Both the position numbers and the translations under genes were made by a program. A DNA stretch of 14,395 nt from Pseudomonadota bacterium (GTDB taxonomy: Bacteria; Pseudomonadota; Gammaproteobacteria; Burkholderiales; Burkholderiaceae_C), in NCBI GenBank assembly GCA_023418355.1, contig JAEZZU010000236.1, positions 1 through 14,395 on the forward strand. The letters run 5' to 3'. Below, in pieces: positions 7,213 to 14,270 of this stretch. The notes below the pieces were generated by a model, which was not told the DNA's origin, did not search any database, and worked only from the letters and a program-made list of their open reading frames with translations. Within the stretch, counting starts at the first letter, position 1. The number at the start of each line of letters is the position of its first letter.

Positions 7213-7709
7213 CAAAACACAGAGGTTTCACTTTGATTGAGTTGATGATTACAGTGGCCATTGTCGGAATCTTGGCCGCGGTCGCCTACCCCGCTTACAC
7301 GGACTCGATTCTGAAGGGTCGCCGTGCGCAGGCACGCACAGCCCTGCTAGAGCTCATGCAGCAGCAGGAAAGGTACATGACCCAGTTCAACTGCTATCTC
7401 CCCTTCTCCACTAGCGCCACATTTATTGCGTCCGCCACGGCGGGGTGTGATGGCAAAGCCAGCTCAGCCCCGGCCAGCGTGCCTTTCAAAGTCTTTGCTG
7501 GGGAGAACAGTAACAATGCGGTGTATCGCCTCTCTGCCAGCGCATGCTCTGTATCAGGAACGGTACAGCCGCTCAATGAGTGCATCGAACTCACGGCAAC
7601 GCCCGTACGCAGCGACCCCAAGGTTGGGAACCTGGTCCTCAGCAGCAACGGTGTCAAAAGTTGCACCGGAACGGCTGCCTCCACCAACAAATCTCTGTGC
7701 TGGCCATGA
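7209..7709 (+). CDS. pilE: Type IV pilus minor pilin PilE
   Basis: This 166-residue prepilin has a six-residue leader (MTKHRG) followed by FTLIELMITVAIVGILAAVAYPAY. Cleavage after G6 leaves F7 and the conserved Glu at E11. The AYPAYTDSILKGRRAQARTALLELMQQQERY segment is the classic PilE minor-pilin pattern. Six cysteines (62, 80, 113, 125, 152, 164) suggest up to three disulfides, with a C-terminal loop closed by C152 and C164. The gene starts inside the pilY1 stop (ATGA, 7209-7212) and ends inside the fimT start (ATGA, 7706-7709), so it is translationally coupled on both sides. Its place after pilY1 matches the P. aeruginosa cluster order, which argues for the minor pilin PilE and not the major pilin; a major-pilin role is not excluded by sequence alone. 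Confidence 0.9.
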   Translation: MTKHRGFTLIELMITVAIVGILAAVAYPAYTDSILKGRRAQARTALLELMQQQERYMTQFNCYLPFSTSATFIASATAGCDGKASSAPASVPFKVFAGENSNNAVYRLSASACSVSGTVQPLNECIELTATPVRSDPKVGNLVLSSNGVKSCTGTAASTNKSLCWP

Positions 7710-8290
7710 AAAAAAAATCGCTCAGAGCATTCACGCTCATTGAATTGCTCATTGTGCTGGCCCTCCTGTCGGTGTTGTTGACGTTGGCTGCCCCGAGCTT
7801 CCGTGACTTCTACCGAAGCTCACAGCTTTCCTCCCAAGTCAACAATCTTGTGGCTGCCCTGCAGACCGCCAAGAACGAAGCGGTGAAGCACAATGCATAC
7901 ACCTATCTTGTTCCAAATGACGGAGCCTCTTGGGACAGCGGCTGGATGGTCTTCGTGGACACTAATTTTGACGGCATATTCACGCAGGGCCAAGACATCA
8001 GAATCATGCAAAATGAGGCCTTCCCCGGCACCCTACAGGTAAGAGCTACTGGCTCGGCCAGCGGAGCATCTCCTTATGTAAGTTTTGACGGATCGGGCTA
8101 TCCCCGTACTAATAGCGGTACCCGACTGGGGCTCACTTTCACCGTCAATGTACGGGATCTGACCGGTAGTCAAGCCGTTCAAAATACCCGAAACATCAAG
8201 CTGGCAGTCACCGGACGGCTACGTTCCTGTCGCCCACAAAGTACCTCCGACAGCAAATGCGAGACGCCTTCCTATTCCAGCGGTTCATAG
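7706..8290 (+). CDS. fimT: FimT/GspH-type pseudopilin
   Basis: This 194-residue protein has a basic leader MKKKSLRA followed by FTLIELLIVLALLSVLLTLAAPSFRDF, a prepilin N-terminus with Glu at mature position 5 (E13). The residue before the cleavage site is alanine (A8), not the usual glycine. The central part (residues 40-62, ending NEAVKHN) and the late GRLRSC segment fit the GspH/FimT family, minor pilins that join the initiation complex; some FimT proteins bind DNA during natural transformation. The start at 7706 overlaps the pilE stop and is preferred over an upstream in-frame ATG at 7580 because it gives a normal leader. Codons 2-4 are AAA, part of an A9 run (7709-7717). It sits last in the operon, whereas in P. 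aeruginosa its counterparts lie first. FimU versus FimT identity is not resolved here. Confidence 0.87.
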   Translation: MKKKSLRAFTLIELLIVLALLSVLLTLAAPSFRDFYRSSQLSSQVNNLVAALQTAKNEAVKHNAYTYLVPNDGASWDSGWMVFVDTNFDGIFTQGQDIRIMQNEAFPGTLQVRATGSASGASPYVSFDGSGYPRTNSGTRLGLTFTVNVRDLTGSQAVQNTRNIKLAVTGRLRSCRPQSTSDSKCETPSYSSGS

Positions 8291-8349
8291 AAATAAAAGG
8301 AGATCATTTTCTGCCGCCTGCCCGATTAGCATTGAAGGGTATGAAAGAC

Positions 8350-9456
8350 ATGCCTACTCCTCACATGCAACAAGCGCTTGACCTCGCCCGTCAAGCGCTT
8401 TTTCTATCCAATCCCAATCCGCGCGTGGGCTGCGTACTGGTGTCTGGCCAAGGGCAGGTCATCGGCCAGGGCTTTACCCAGCAGGCCGGTGGTCCGCATG
8501 CCGAGGTCATGGCGCTGCGCGATGCTGCGGCCCGTGGCAATGCCACCCAGGGCGCGACGGCCTATGTGACGCTGGAGCCGTGTTCACACACCGGCCGCAC
8601 CGGACCTTGCTGCAATGCACTGATCGAAGCGGGCATTGCCAAGGTGGTCTGCGCCATTGAAGACCCCAACCCGCAAGTCGCAGGCAATGGCTTTGCCAAG
8701 CTGCGTGCGGCAGGCGTGCAAGTGGAAATGGATGACACAGCAGGCCAAGCCTGCCGCGAGCTGAACATTGGCTTTTTCAGCCGCATGGTGCGCGGTACGC
8801 CCTGGGTGCGCATGAAGGCGGCCACCTCGCTGGATGGCGTGACCGCTTTGCACAATGGCCAGAGCCAGTGGATCACCGGGCCTGCCGCCCGTGCCGATGG
8901 GCATGCCTGGCGTGCCCGGGCCTGTGCGATTCTGACGGGGATTGGCACCATTCTGGAAGACAACCCGCGCCTGAATGTGCGCGAGGTGGAAACACCACGC
9001 CAGCCCAGGATTGTGGTGGTGGATAGCAAGCTGGACATGCCGCTGGACGCTCATGTTTTGAAAGCATCTGGCGATTGCACCATCTACACTTCAAGCACAA
9101 ATCTATCTAAAACCGAGGCTTTGCAAGCGCTAGGCGCTACAGTTGTTGTAATGCCCAATGCGGCAGGCAAGGTCGATCTAGCAGCCATGCTGCGCGATCT
9201 GGCTGTTCGCGGCACGAATGAGCTGCATGTGGAAGCAGGCTTCAAGCTCAATGGTTCGCTGATCCGCGAAGGGCTGGTGGACGAGCTGCTGCTGTACATG
9301 GCGCCCAAGCTGCTCGGCACGGGCGGCATGGGCATGGCCAACTTCGGGCCGCTGGATGCGCTGACACAGGCGCTGCCACTGCAGTGGCATGATGTGCAGC
9401 GCATCGGAGATGATGTCCGCATCGTGGCACGCGTTGCCGGACGCGATCAGTTCTAA
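8350..9456 (+). CDS. ribD: Bifunctional riboflavin biosynthesis deaminase/reductase RibD
   Basis: RibD converts the GTP cyclohydrolase II product in two steps of riboflavin synthesis: deamination of the pyrimidine, then NADPH-dependent reduction of the ribosyl side chain. The 368-residue length matches E. coli RibD (367). The deaminase domain (about 1-145) has the zinc motif HAE at 50-52 and PCSH...PCC with C78 and C87. The reductase domain (about 150-365) has KAATSLDG (156-163), TGIGTILEDNPRL (197-209) and the late VDELLLYMAPKLLG segment. I chose the ATG at 8350 because GAAGGG (8334-8339) is ten bases upstream; the ATG at 8341 is too close to it. A strong AAGGAG (8297-8302) has no ATG at normal distance. 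The gene follows fimT by 59 bases with no terminator between. A terminator-like hairpin lies in codons 8-18, and a GC-poor segment around 9050-9155 encodes a variable part of the reductase domain. Confidence 0.95.
   Translation: MPTPHMQQALDLARQALFLSNPNPRVGCVLVSGQGQVIGQGFTQQAGGPHAEVMALRDAAARGNATQGATAYVTLEPCSHTGRTGPCCNALIEAGIAKVVCAIEDPNPQVAGNGFAKLRAAGVQVEMDDTAGQACRELNIGFFSRMVRGTPWVRMKAATSLDGVTALHNGQSQWITGPAARADGHAWRARACAILTGIGTILEDNPRLNVREVETPRQPRIVVVDSKLDMPLDAHVLKASGDCTIYTSSTNLSKTEALQALGATVVVMPNAAGKVDLAAMLRDLAVRGTNELHVEAGFKLNGSLIREGLVDELLLYMAPKLLGTGGMGMANFGPLDALTQALPLQWHDVQRIGDDVRIVARVAGRDQF
8372..8403 (+). terminator. Terminator-like hairpin inside the 5' end of ribD
   Basis: A perfect 11-bp inverted repeat, AAGCGCTTGAC (8372-8382) and GTCAAGCGCTT (8390-8400), encloses a seven-base loop and runs into TTTTT (8399-8403). 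It begins 22 bases after the first base of the ribD start codon, just beyond where an initiating ribosome would sit. It could end readthrough from the pilus operon when ribD is not translated. Because AAGCGCTT is self-palindromic, two copies of CAAGCGCTT coding for Gln-Ala-Leu produce the stem, so coincidence is possible. Confidence 0.4.
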
Positions 9457-9496
9457 AACGACAGCACTCCTGCACCCACTGCCATCCCTGCTCTTC

Positions 9497-11212
9497 ATGA
9501 CATCTACAGCACCTGCCGAACACCCCGCTGGACTGCGCACAGCCGTGCGCGCCCTGCTCTGCCTGCTGGCGCTGTTGCTGTCTGCCTGTGGCAGCCTGCC
9601 GTCCATGCCGGCTCGCACGGCCAGCCATGCGCTGGTGCAGCCGCAGAACACGCCCTTGGGCCAGATGGTGCAGACGCAGCGCCAGGCGGCTGACACGCCC
9701 TACGGCTCCGGCTTTGTGCTGCTGGGCGGGGCCGATGCTGCATTTGCCAGCCGGCTGGCCCTGGTGGAAGCGGCCACGCAGACGCTGGACCTGCAGTACT
9801 ACGCCATCCATGCCGACCCCAGCACCGCACGGCTGCTGCGCGCCATCGTGCAGGCGGCCCAGCGCGGTGTGCGGGTGCGCATTCTGCTCGATGACTTTCA
9901 CAGCGCTGGCAAGAATGCGCAGATCATGCGCATGGCCTTTGTGCCTGGCATTGAGATGCGCATGTTCAACCCGCTGACCGGGCCGCGCGGCTCAACGGTC
10001 ATCCGGGCGCTGACCACGCTTACCGACTTTCAGCGCGCCCAGCAGCGCATGCACAACAAGCTGTTTATTGCGGACAACAGCATTGGCATTGCAGGGGGGC
10101 GCAATCTGGGCGATGCCTACTTTGATGCGCTGGACAGCGACAACTTCATTGATCTGGACATCATGGCGGCCGGCTCGGTCGTGCGCCAGCTGTCTGCCAG
10201 CTTTGACCGCTACTGGAACGATGCCCGGGCCTACCCGGTCAGTACCCTGATTACGGAAAAAGAACTGCTGCACATCCAGAGCCTGCAGGAAGAAAGCACG
10301 CCAGCCACCACAGCTGCCGAGCGCAATATTGCCAACCTGCCGCCACTGAATCTGCAAGCTGTCAACTGGACCTGGGCACCTGCGCTGGTGCTGGCCGATG
10401 CCCCCAGCAAGATTCCCGCGCCGCCTGAAGACACCACCGAAGCGCAGACTACCGATGAAACCCTGCCGCTGATCCCGCACCTGCCGGACAGCCTAAACAC
10501 CCACAGCAGCTCACCCAACCGCCAGGCCCTGCGCAGTGTGCTGCAGCCCGTGGTGCAGCAGGACAACGTCATCAGCGGGCTGCTGGCCCTGATTGATCAG
10601 GCGCAGCACGATGTGCTCATCGTCTCGCCCTACTTTGTGCCGGGCAAAGACATGAAAGAAGCCTTTGCACGCGCGCTGGAACGTGGTGTGCGGCTGCGCA
10701 TTCTGACCAATTCGCTGGCGTCCAACGATGCGCCGCTGGCCCATGCGGGATACGCGCGCCACCGGCGTGATCTGCTGCAGCTGGGCGTGCAGCTGTATGA
10801 ACTGCGCAGCGTGCAGGGCGGCAAGATCGGCGTCGATAACCTGCGCACGGCCACCCGCAAGATCACCGGCTCGCAAGGTCATTCGCGTGCCATGCTGCAC
10901 TCCAAGATGCTGGTGCTGGACCACAAGCTCACCGTCATTGGCTCCATGAATCTGGACCAGCGCTCACAGCTGCAAAACACGGAAATTGCGCTGCTCATTG
11001 CCTCACGCCAGCTGGCCGGAGAAGCCACTGAACACATCGAAGCCAGCCTGCGCGAAGCGGCCTGGCTGCTGGAAGATACGCCCAAGGGCTTGGTCTGGCG
11101 CGCCCCGGAAGACAGCGACTGGGGCGATCAGACCAGCGAGCCCGATGCCAGCCTGCCGCTGCGCATGATGATTCGCATCATCGGGCCACTGGCCCCTGAT
11201 CACCTGCTCTAG
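9497..11212 (+). CDS. clsC: ClsC-like phospholipase D family lipoprotein
   Basis: This 571-residue protein is a two-domain phospholipase D enzyme closest, among those I know, to E. coli ClsC (YmdC), which makes cardiolipin using phosphatidylethanolamine and phosphatidylglycerol. Both catalytic HxKxxxxD motifs are intact: H186/K188/D193 followed by GGRNLGDAYF, and H468/K470/D475 followed by GSMNLDQRS. Other shared stretches are YYAIHADPSTARLLRA, ILTNSLASNDAPLAHAGYAR and the hydrophobic C-terminal end. The N-terminus has a lipoprotein signal (about 13-31, lipobox LSAC with C31), so the mature enzyme is probably membrane anchored outside the cytoplasm. A Pro/Thr-rich insert lies between the halves (about residues 290-335). 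The start at 9497 is chosen for the signal peptide; it lacks a clear Shine-Dalgarno sequence. It lies 40 bases after ribD and is probably cotranscribed. Cardiolipin synthase activity is inferred; another phospholipase or transphosphatidylase activity is possible. Confidence 0.88.
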   Translation: MTSTAPAEHPAGLRTAVRALLCLLALLLSACGSLPSMPARTASHALVQPQNTPLGQMVQTQRQAADTPYGSGFVLLGGADAAFASRLALVEAATQTLDLQYYAIHADPSTARLLRAIVQAAQRGVRVRILLDDFHSAGKNAQIMRMAFVPGIEMRMFNPLTGPRGSTVIRALTTLTDFQRAQQRMHNKLFIADNSIGIAGGRNLGDAYFDALDSDNFIDLDIMAAGSVVRQLSASFDRYWNDARAYPVSTLITEKELLHIQSLQEESTPATTAAERNIANLPPLNLQAVNWTWAPALVLADAPSKIPAPPEDTTEAQTTDETLPLIPHLPDSLNTHSSSPNRQALRSVLQPVVQQDNVISGLLALIDQAQHDVLIVSPYFVPGKDMKEAFARALERGVRLRILTNSLASNDAPLAHAGYARHRRDLLQLGVQLYELRSVQGGKIGVDNLRTATRKITGSQGHSRAMLHSKMLVLDHKLTVIGSMNLDQRSQLQNTEIALLIASRQLAGEATEHIEASLREAAWLLEDTPKGLVWRAPEDSDWGDQTSEPDASLPLRMMIRIIGPLAPDHLL

Positions 11213-11229
11213 CGCTTCAATTTAGAGAG

Positions 11230-12315
11230 CTAGTAGCGCCCAGCCAGTGCGGCATCCAAAATCAAAGCAGCTTCAGGTGACCGATTTTCATACGCTGCCA
11301 GCTCCTGTTTCTGAAGCACGAACTCCACACCATAGCGCTCGCACTCCTGTTCCAGCCACTCTGCCACCAGATGCTGTTTGGTCAGCACGCGCACGCTCTG
11401 GAAGGCGGTTTCTGCTTCCGGGTAGCGGCGGCGCATCAGGTTCAGCCACTGCTTCAGGCGGCCGCCGCGCTGGTTGGGCGTCAGGTCACGGCACACCATC
11501 AGCCAGAAGCGCTGTAAATGTGGCAGCAGCTGCGCCCAGCTCACGGCAGGCGGCAGCTCAGTGGGAACAGTCTCCGAGTGCGGCACACCATCAGCCACAG
11601 CTGCACGCACTGCCAGCGCCAGCCCGGGGTCAGCCACACTGCCCCGGCCCAGCATCAGGTCGGTGCAGCCAGACTGCTCACGGCAGCGCAGGGCATCGTG
11701 CACGTTCCAGATCTCGCCGTTGGCAATCACGGGCACGTTCACCACAGCCTTGATCTCCGGAATCAGCTCCCAGTACGCGGGTGGGCGATAGCCCTCCACC
11801 TTGGTGCGCGCATGCACCACCAGTTCACAGGCACCGTTTTCCACCATGGCCAGCGCGCATTCGCGCATCAGGCTCTTGTCGTTAAAGCCCATGCGCATCT
11901 TGGCAGACACCGGCAAATGCGCAGGCACGGCCTTGCGCACGGCAGCCACCAGCTTGGCGATGCTTTCTGGATCTTGCAGCATGGAGGCACCACCGCCGTG
12001 GCGGTTCACGGTCTTGGCCGGGCAGCCAAAGTTCAGGTCAATGCCTTCCGGGTTCAGGCGTGCCAGATTGGCGGCGTTGGCGGCCATGTAGTCCGGGTCA
12101 GAGCCCAGCAGCTGGGCGCGCACCGGCACGCCGGCCAAGGTCTTGCTGCCATTGAGCAGCTCGGGCATGAAGCTCAGAAACACACGGTCAGGCAGGATGG
12201 AGCCGCTGACGCGAATGAACTCCGAAACGCAGCGGTCCACGCCCCCCACACGGGTGAGCACGTCGCGCAGCACAAAATCAAGCAAGCCCTCCATCGGGGC
12301 CAAAAACAGTCGCAT
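11230..12315 (-). CDS. dusC: tRNA-dihydrouridine(16) synthase DusC
   Basis: DusC is an FMN enzyme that reduces uridine 16 in the tRNA D-loop. The 361-residue protein begins MRLFLAPMEGLLDFVLRD, matching the DusC N-terminus (LAPMEGVLD in E. coli). It carries the catalytic cysteine at C98 in NFGCPAKTVNRHGGGA, the same position as in E. coli DusC, then SAKMRMG, VVHARTK, PVIANGEIW and the LMLGRGSV phosphate-binding region. KQWLNLMRRRYPEAE supports DusC over DusA or DusB. It exceeds the E. coli protein (315) mainly through a longer C-terminus of unknown role. The start at 12315 is chosen by homology; an in-frame ATG at 12354 would add 13 residues. Neither has a Shine-Dalgarno sequence, and an 8-bp hairpin (12327-12347) lies just upstream of the chosen start. 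It converges on the ClsC-like gene, 17 bases apart, with no clear terminator between. Confidence 0.93.
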   Translation of the reverse strand: MRLFLAPMEGLLDFVLRDVLTRVGGVDRCVSEFIRVSGSILPDRVFLSFMPELLNGSKTLAGVPVRAQLLGSDPDYMAANAANLARLNPEGIDLNFGCPAKTVNRHGGGASMLQDPESIAKLVAAVRKAVPAHLPVSAKMRMGFNDKSLMRECALAMVENGACELVVHARTKVEGYRPPAYWELIPEIKAVVNVPVIANGEIWNVHDALRCREQSGCTDLMLGRGSVADPGLALAVRAAVADGVPHSETVPTELPPAVSWAQLLPHLQRFWLMVCRDLTPNQRGGRLKQWLNLMRRRYPEAETAFQSVRVLTKQHLVAEWLEQECERYGVEFVLQKQELAAYENRSPEAALILDAALAGRY

Positions 12316-12326
12316 GGGATGGTGTC

Positions 12327-12347
12327 TGCACCGCAGCGGGCGGTGCA
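12327..12347 (-). other. Hairpin just upstream of the dusC start
   Basis: TGCACCGC (12327-12334) and GCGGTGCA (12340-12347) form a perfect 8-bp stem with a five-base loop. In the dusC transcript it ends 11 bases before the start codon at 12315, in the place of a ribosome binding site, and no T-run follows. If translation began at 12354 instead, it would be coding. Confidence 0.4.
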
Positions 12348-12357
12348 CATTCATAAG

Positions 12358-12405
12358 AAAAAATGGCTCTAGCGCAGATGCAGCAAGCGCCAGCAGCTAT
12401 CAAAA
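12358..12405. repeat. Comamonadaceae-type interspersed palindromic repeat
   Basis: The minus strand reads TTTTGATAGCTGCTGGCGCT followed by a short centre and then GCGCTAGAGCC with a T-rich end. From memory this matches a short, imperfectly palindromic element scattered in intergenic regions of Acidovorax, Comamonas, Polaromonas and relatives (typical core: TAGCTGCTAGCGCTT, centre, AAGCGCTAGAG). It lies between the divergent dusC and the gene at 12510. Its function is not established. No genome search was made. Confidence 0.55.
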
Positions 12406-12509
12406 CCTTGGTCAGCAAGCACAATGGCAACCGCATATTGTCGCAAGCACACAGCTTTCCTGCCGGGGCAGTTCATCTTCCTGTCACAGCACAGGGGTGC
12501 AATCGCCGC

Positions 12510-12986
12510 ATGTTTTTGCAACGCACCACCAAAGCCCTGCAGGAACTGGCACCAGGCCAGCGCGCGCTCAGCCTGCGTGCGCGCTCCATGCTGCTGCTTG
12601 CCGAAGGAACACCACGCCAGGTGCTGGAGCAGATGTATCACGGCCAGGCCAGGCTTCTTGTGGAGCAGCTGCTCGCCAATGGGTATCTGCAGACGATGGA
12701 TGGCGCATCCTCTGCCCCTTCCAGAACCAGCCCCGCCCCCATGAGCCTGGCAGGCGTGCGCATGCACCTGTTTGATCTGTGTGAGCGCATGTTTGCCAAC
12801 CGGCAGCATGCTACCGCCGAGCAGCTGCGCCATCTGCTGCGTGAAGCGCGTGATGCCGACAGCATGCTGCATGCACAGGAGCTGCTGCTTTATGCCGTAC
12901 AGCAGCACGCTGGCGTGGAACGCGCCCAGGCCTTGCGCCGCCAGCTGGCAGACTGGCTGCCCGAGCGCAGCCTGGACAATGCCTGA
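12510..12986 (+). CDS. Hypothetical protein, possible winged-helix N-terminus
   Basis: I do not recognise this 158-residue protein. Its N-terminal half (about 1-65) has the pattern LSLRARSMLLLAEG, then a helix ending VEQLLANGYLQ. This resembles short winged-helix-like domains of uncharacterised Burkholderiales proteins, in which a sensor or response segment follows. A Ser/Pro/Ala-rich linker (about 68-80) leads to a helical, Leu/Ala/Glu/Arg-rich C-terminal half with heptad-like spacing. There is no signal peptide or membrane segment, so it is probably cytoplasmic. The frame is open back to 12363, but that part starts inside the interspersed repeat, so I place the start at 12510, where AGGGG (12492-12496) lies upstream at a long 13-base spacing. 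It is divergent from dusC and ends 17 bases from the convergent methyltransferase gene. A regulatory role would be a guess. Confidence 0.65.
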   Translation: MFLQRTTKALQELAPGQRALSLRARSMLLLAEGTPRQVLEQMYHGQARLLVEQLLANGYLQTMDGASSAPSRTSPAPMSLAGVRMHLFDLCERMFANRQHATAEQLRHLLREARDADSMLHAQELLLYAVQQHAGVERAQALRRQLADWLPERSLDNA

Positions 12987-13003
12987 ATGACGGCGTTACC
13001 GTG

Positions 13004-14173
13004 TTACTGCGCCACAGCCAGTCGCCACAGCGAAGTCACTTCTGCCGCGCGAGCCGCATGCAAAGGGTCGCTCGCATCCTGCACCTTGCTGTGCACAGGT
13101 TTGGTGTCCATGCGGTAGACCACATACAGGCCAGCGTCTGCGATCCAACCTTCCAGTTCCGCACGGCTGCGCAGTCCCAGGTGCTCCGCCAGGTCCGACA
13201 AGATCAGCCAGCCCTCACCGCCGGGCAGCAGGTGCGCACGCAAGCCATTCAGGAAGCCGCGCAGCATGGCGCTGTTGTCGTCATAGACCGCCTGCTCCAG
13301 CGTGGTCACGGCACGCGCTGGCACCCATGGCGGGTTGCAGACGATCAGCCCGGCCTGCCCTTCGGGGAACAGATCGGTCTGCTGCAGCTGCACCTTGTCC
13401 TGCAGGCCCAGGCGCTGCAGATTGTCCTGTGCACAGGCCAGCGCACGGGGCGACATGTCCGTGGCAATCACCTGCTCCACACCGCGCTTGGCAAGTACGG
13501 CGGACAGCACGCCGGTGCCCACGCCGATATCAAAGGCCAGTGTTTTAGCAGCCTCTGGCAACGGCGCATCCTTGACCAGCTGCACATACTCACCACGCAC
13601 GGGTGAGAACACGCCATAGTGCGGATAAATGCGCGCTTCCTTGCCCAGCACGGGCATGGGCACACCCTTCTTGCGCCACTCATGCGCACCCACCACACCC
13701 AGCAGCTCACGCAGCGACACCACCTGCAGGCCAGCATCTGCTGCAGGCTCACCCCAGGCTTCGATACAGGCCTGGCGCCAGTCCGGCGCACGGCGCAGGG
13801 CGATGCTGTAATCCGGCTGCAGCGCGATCAGAATGCTGCTGAGCACCCGTGCACGCTGGCCCTGTGCCTGGCGGTGCAGGTGAAATGCCTGCGCAGGCGT
13901 CACAGGGGCAGCGGCTGCCGCCTTGGCTTTGCGCGCCTTGGCCGAGTGGCTGCGCGCAGGCTTGTCCAGACGGCGCTTGAGCGCTTCCATCAGATGGCGT
14001 GCGTTGTGAAAGTCACCCACCCACAGCAGGCCCGTGCCCTCACAGGCCATGCGATAGGCTGCATCGGCAGTCACGGTATCGTCCACGACCTCCACGCGCC
14101 TTGGGGCCTGCTGGCCGTTTTCACTGCGCCATGCAGCTTCGTAGTCAATGCCCTGGTGTTGCCATTGCAGCAT
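13004..14173 (-). CDS. Class I SAM-dependent methyltransferase (MTS-type)
   Basis: This 389-residue protein has a C-terminal Rossmann methyltransferase domain with motif I DIGVGTGVLSAVLAKRG (215-231), an acidic ATDMSPRAL strand (237-245) and motif IV NPPW (280-283). NPPW/Y is typical of enzymes that methylate an amide or exocyclic amino nitrogen, such as PrmC/HemK, RsmC and RlmG. The N-terminal part has a small domain (about 1-70, with WVGDFHNARHLMEAL), a Lys/Ala-rich linker (72-95) and a segment with IYPHYGVFSPVRGEYV (182-197) that leads into the fold. The substrate, protein glutamine or rRNA base, cannot be told from sequence. The start at 14173 is supported by AGAGGA (plus-strand 14182-14187) eight bases upstream; an in-frame ATG at 14224 lacks this. 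The transcript begins after the terminator of the gene to the right, so it probably has its own promoter. Confidence 0.88.
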   Translation of the reverse strand: MLQWQHQGIDYEAAWRSENGQQAPRRVEVVDDTVTADAAYRMACEGTGLLWVGDFHNARHLMEALKRRLDKPARSHSAKARKAKAAAAAPVTPAQAFHLHRQAQGQRARVLSSILIALQPDYSIALRRAPDWRQACIEAWGEPAADAGLQVVSLRELLGVVGAHEWRKKGVPMPVLGKEARIYPHYGVFSPVRGEYVQLVKDAPLPEAAKTLAFDIGVGTGVLSAVLAKRGVEQVIATDMSPRALACAQDNLQRLGLQDKVQLQQTDLFPEGQAGLIVCNPPWVPARAVTTLEQAVYDDNSAMLRGFLNGLRAHLLPGGEGWLILSDLAEHLGLRSRAELEGWIADAGLYVVYRMDTKPVHSKVQDASDPLHAARAAEVTSLWRLAVAQ

Positions 14174-14270
14174 GCAGAAATTCCTCTCAGAGTCGGTGGG
14201 TGTAAATGCCGAGTATCGCGGCATCTACGCAGCAGGTTTTCAGCATGTGCTTCATGCCTGTGCTGCGGAC

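Noticed and set aside
8291..8349. FMN riboswitch upstream of ribD
   Set aside because: None of the conserved RFN-element blocks is present, and 59 bases is too short for one.
9248..9901. 217-codon minus-strand frame across the ribD/clsC junction
   Set aside because: It is a His/Gln/Arg/Gly-rich shadow of high-GC coding sequence on the other strand, crossing two real genes.
11518..12372. 284-codon plus-strand frame opposite dusC
   Set aside because: It is His/Gln/Ala-rich, has no domain, and lies opposite a clear DusC; a typical antisense shadow.
12408..12439. Promoter TTGGTC / CATATT before the gene at 12510
   Set aside because: The spacer would be 20 bases and the -10 is poor.
12363..12509. 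49-codon upstream extension of the gene at 12510
   Set aside because: It starts within the interspersed repeat and lacks helical or domain character; it looks like intergenic sequence that happens to be open.
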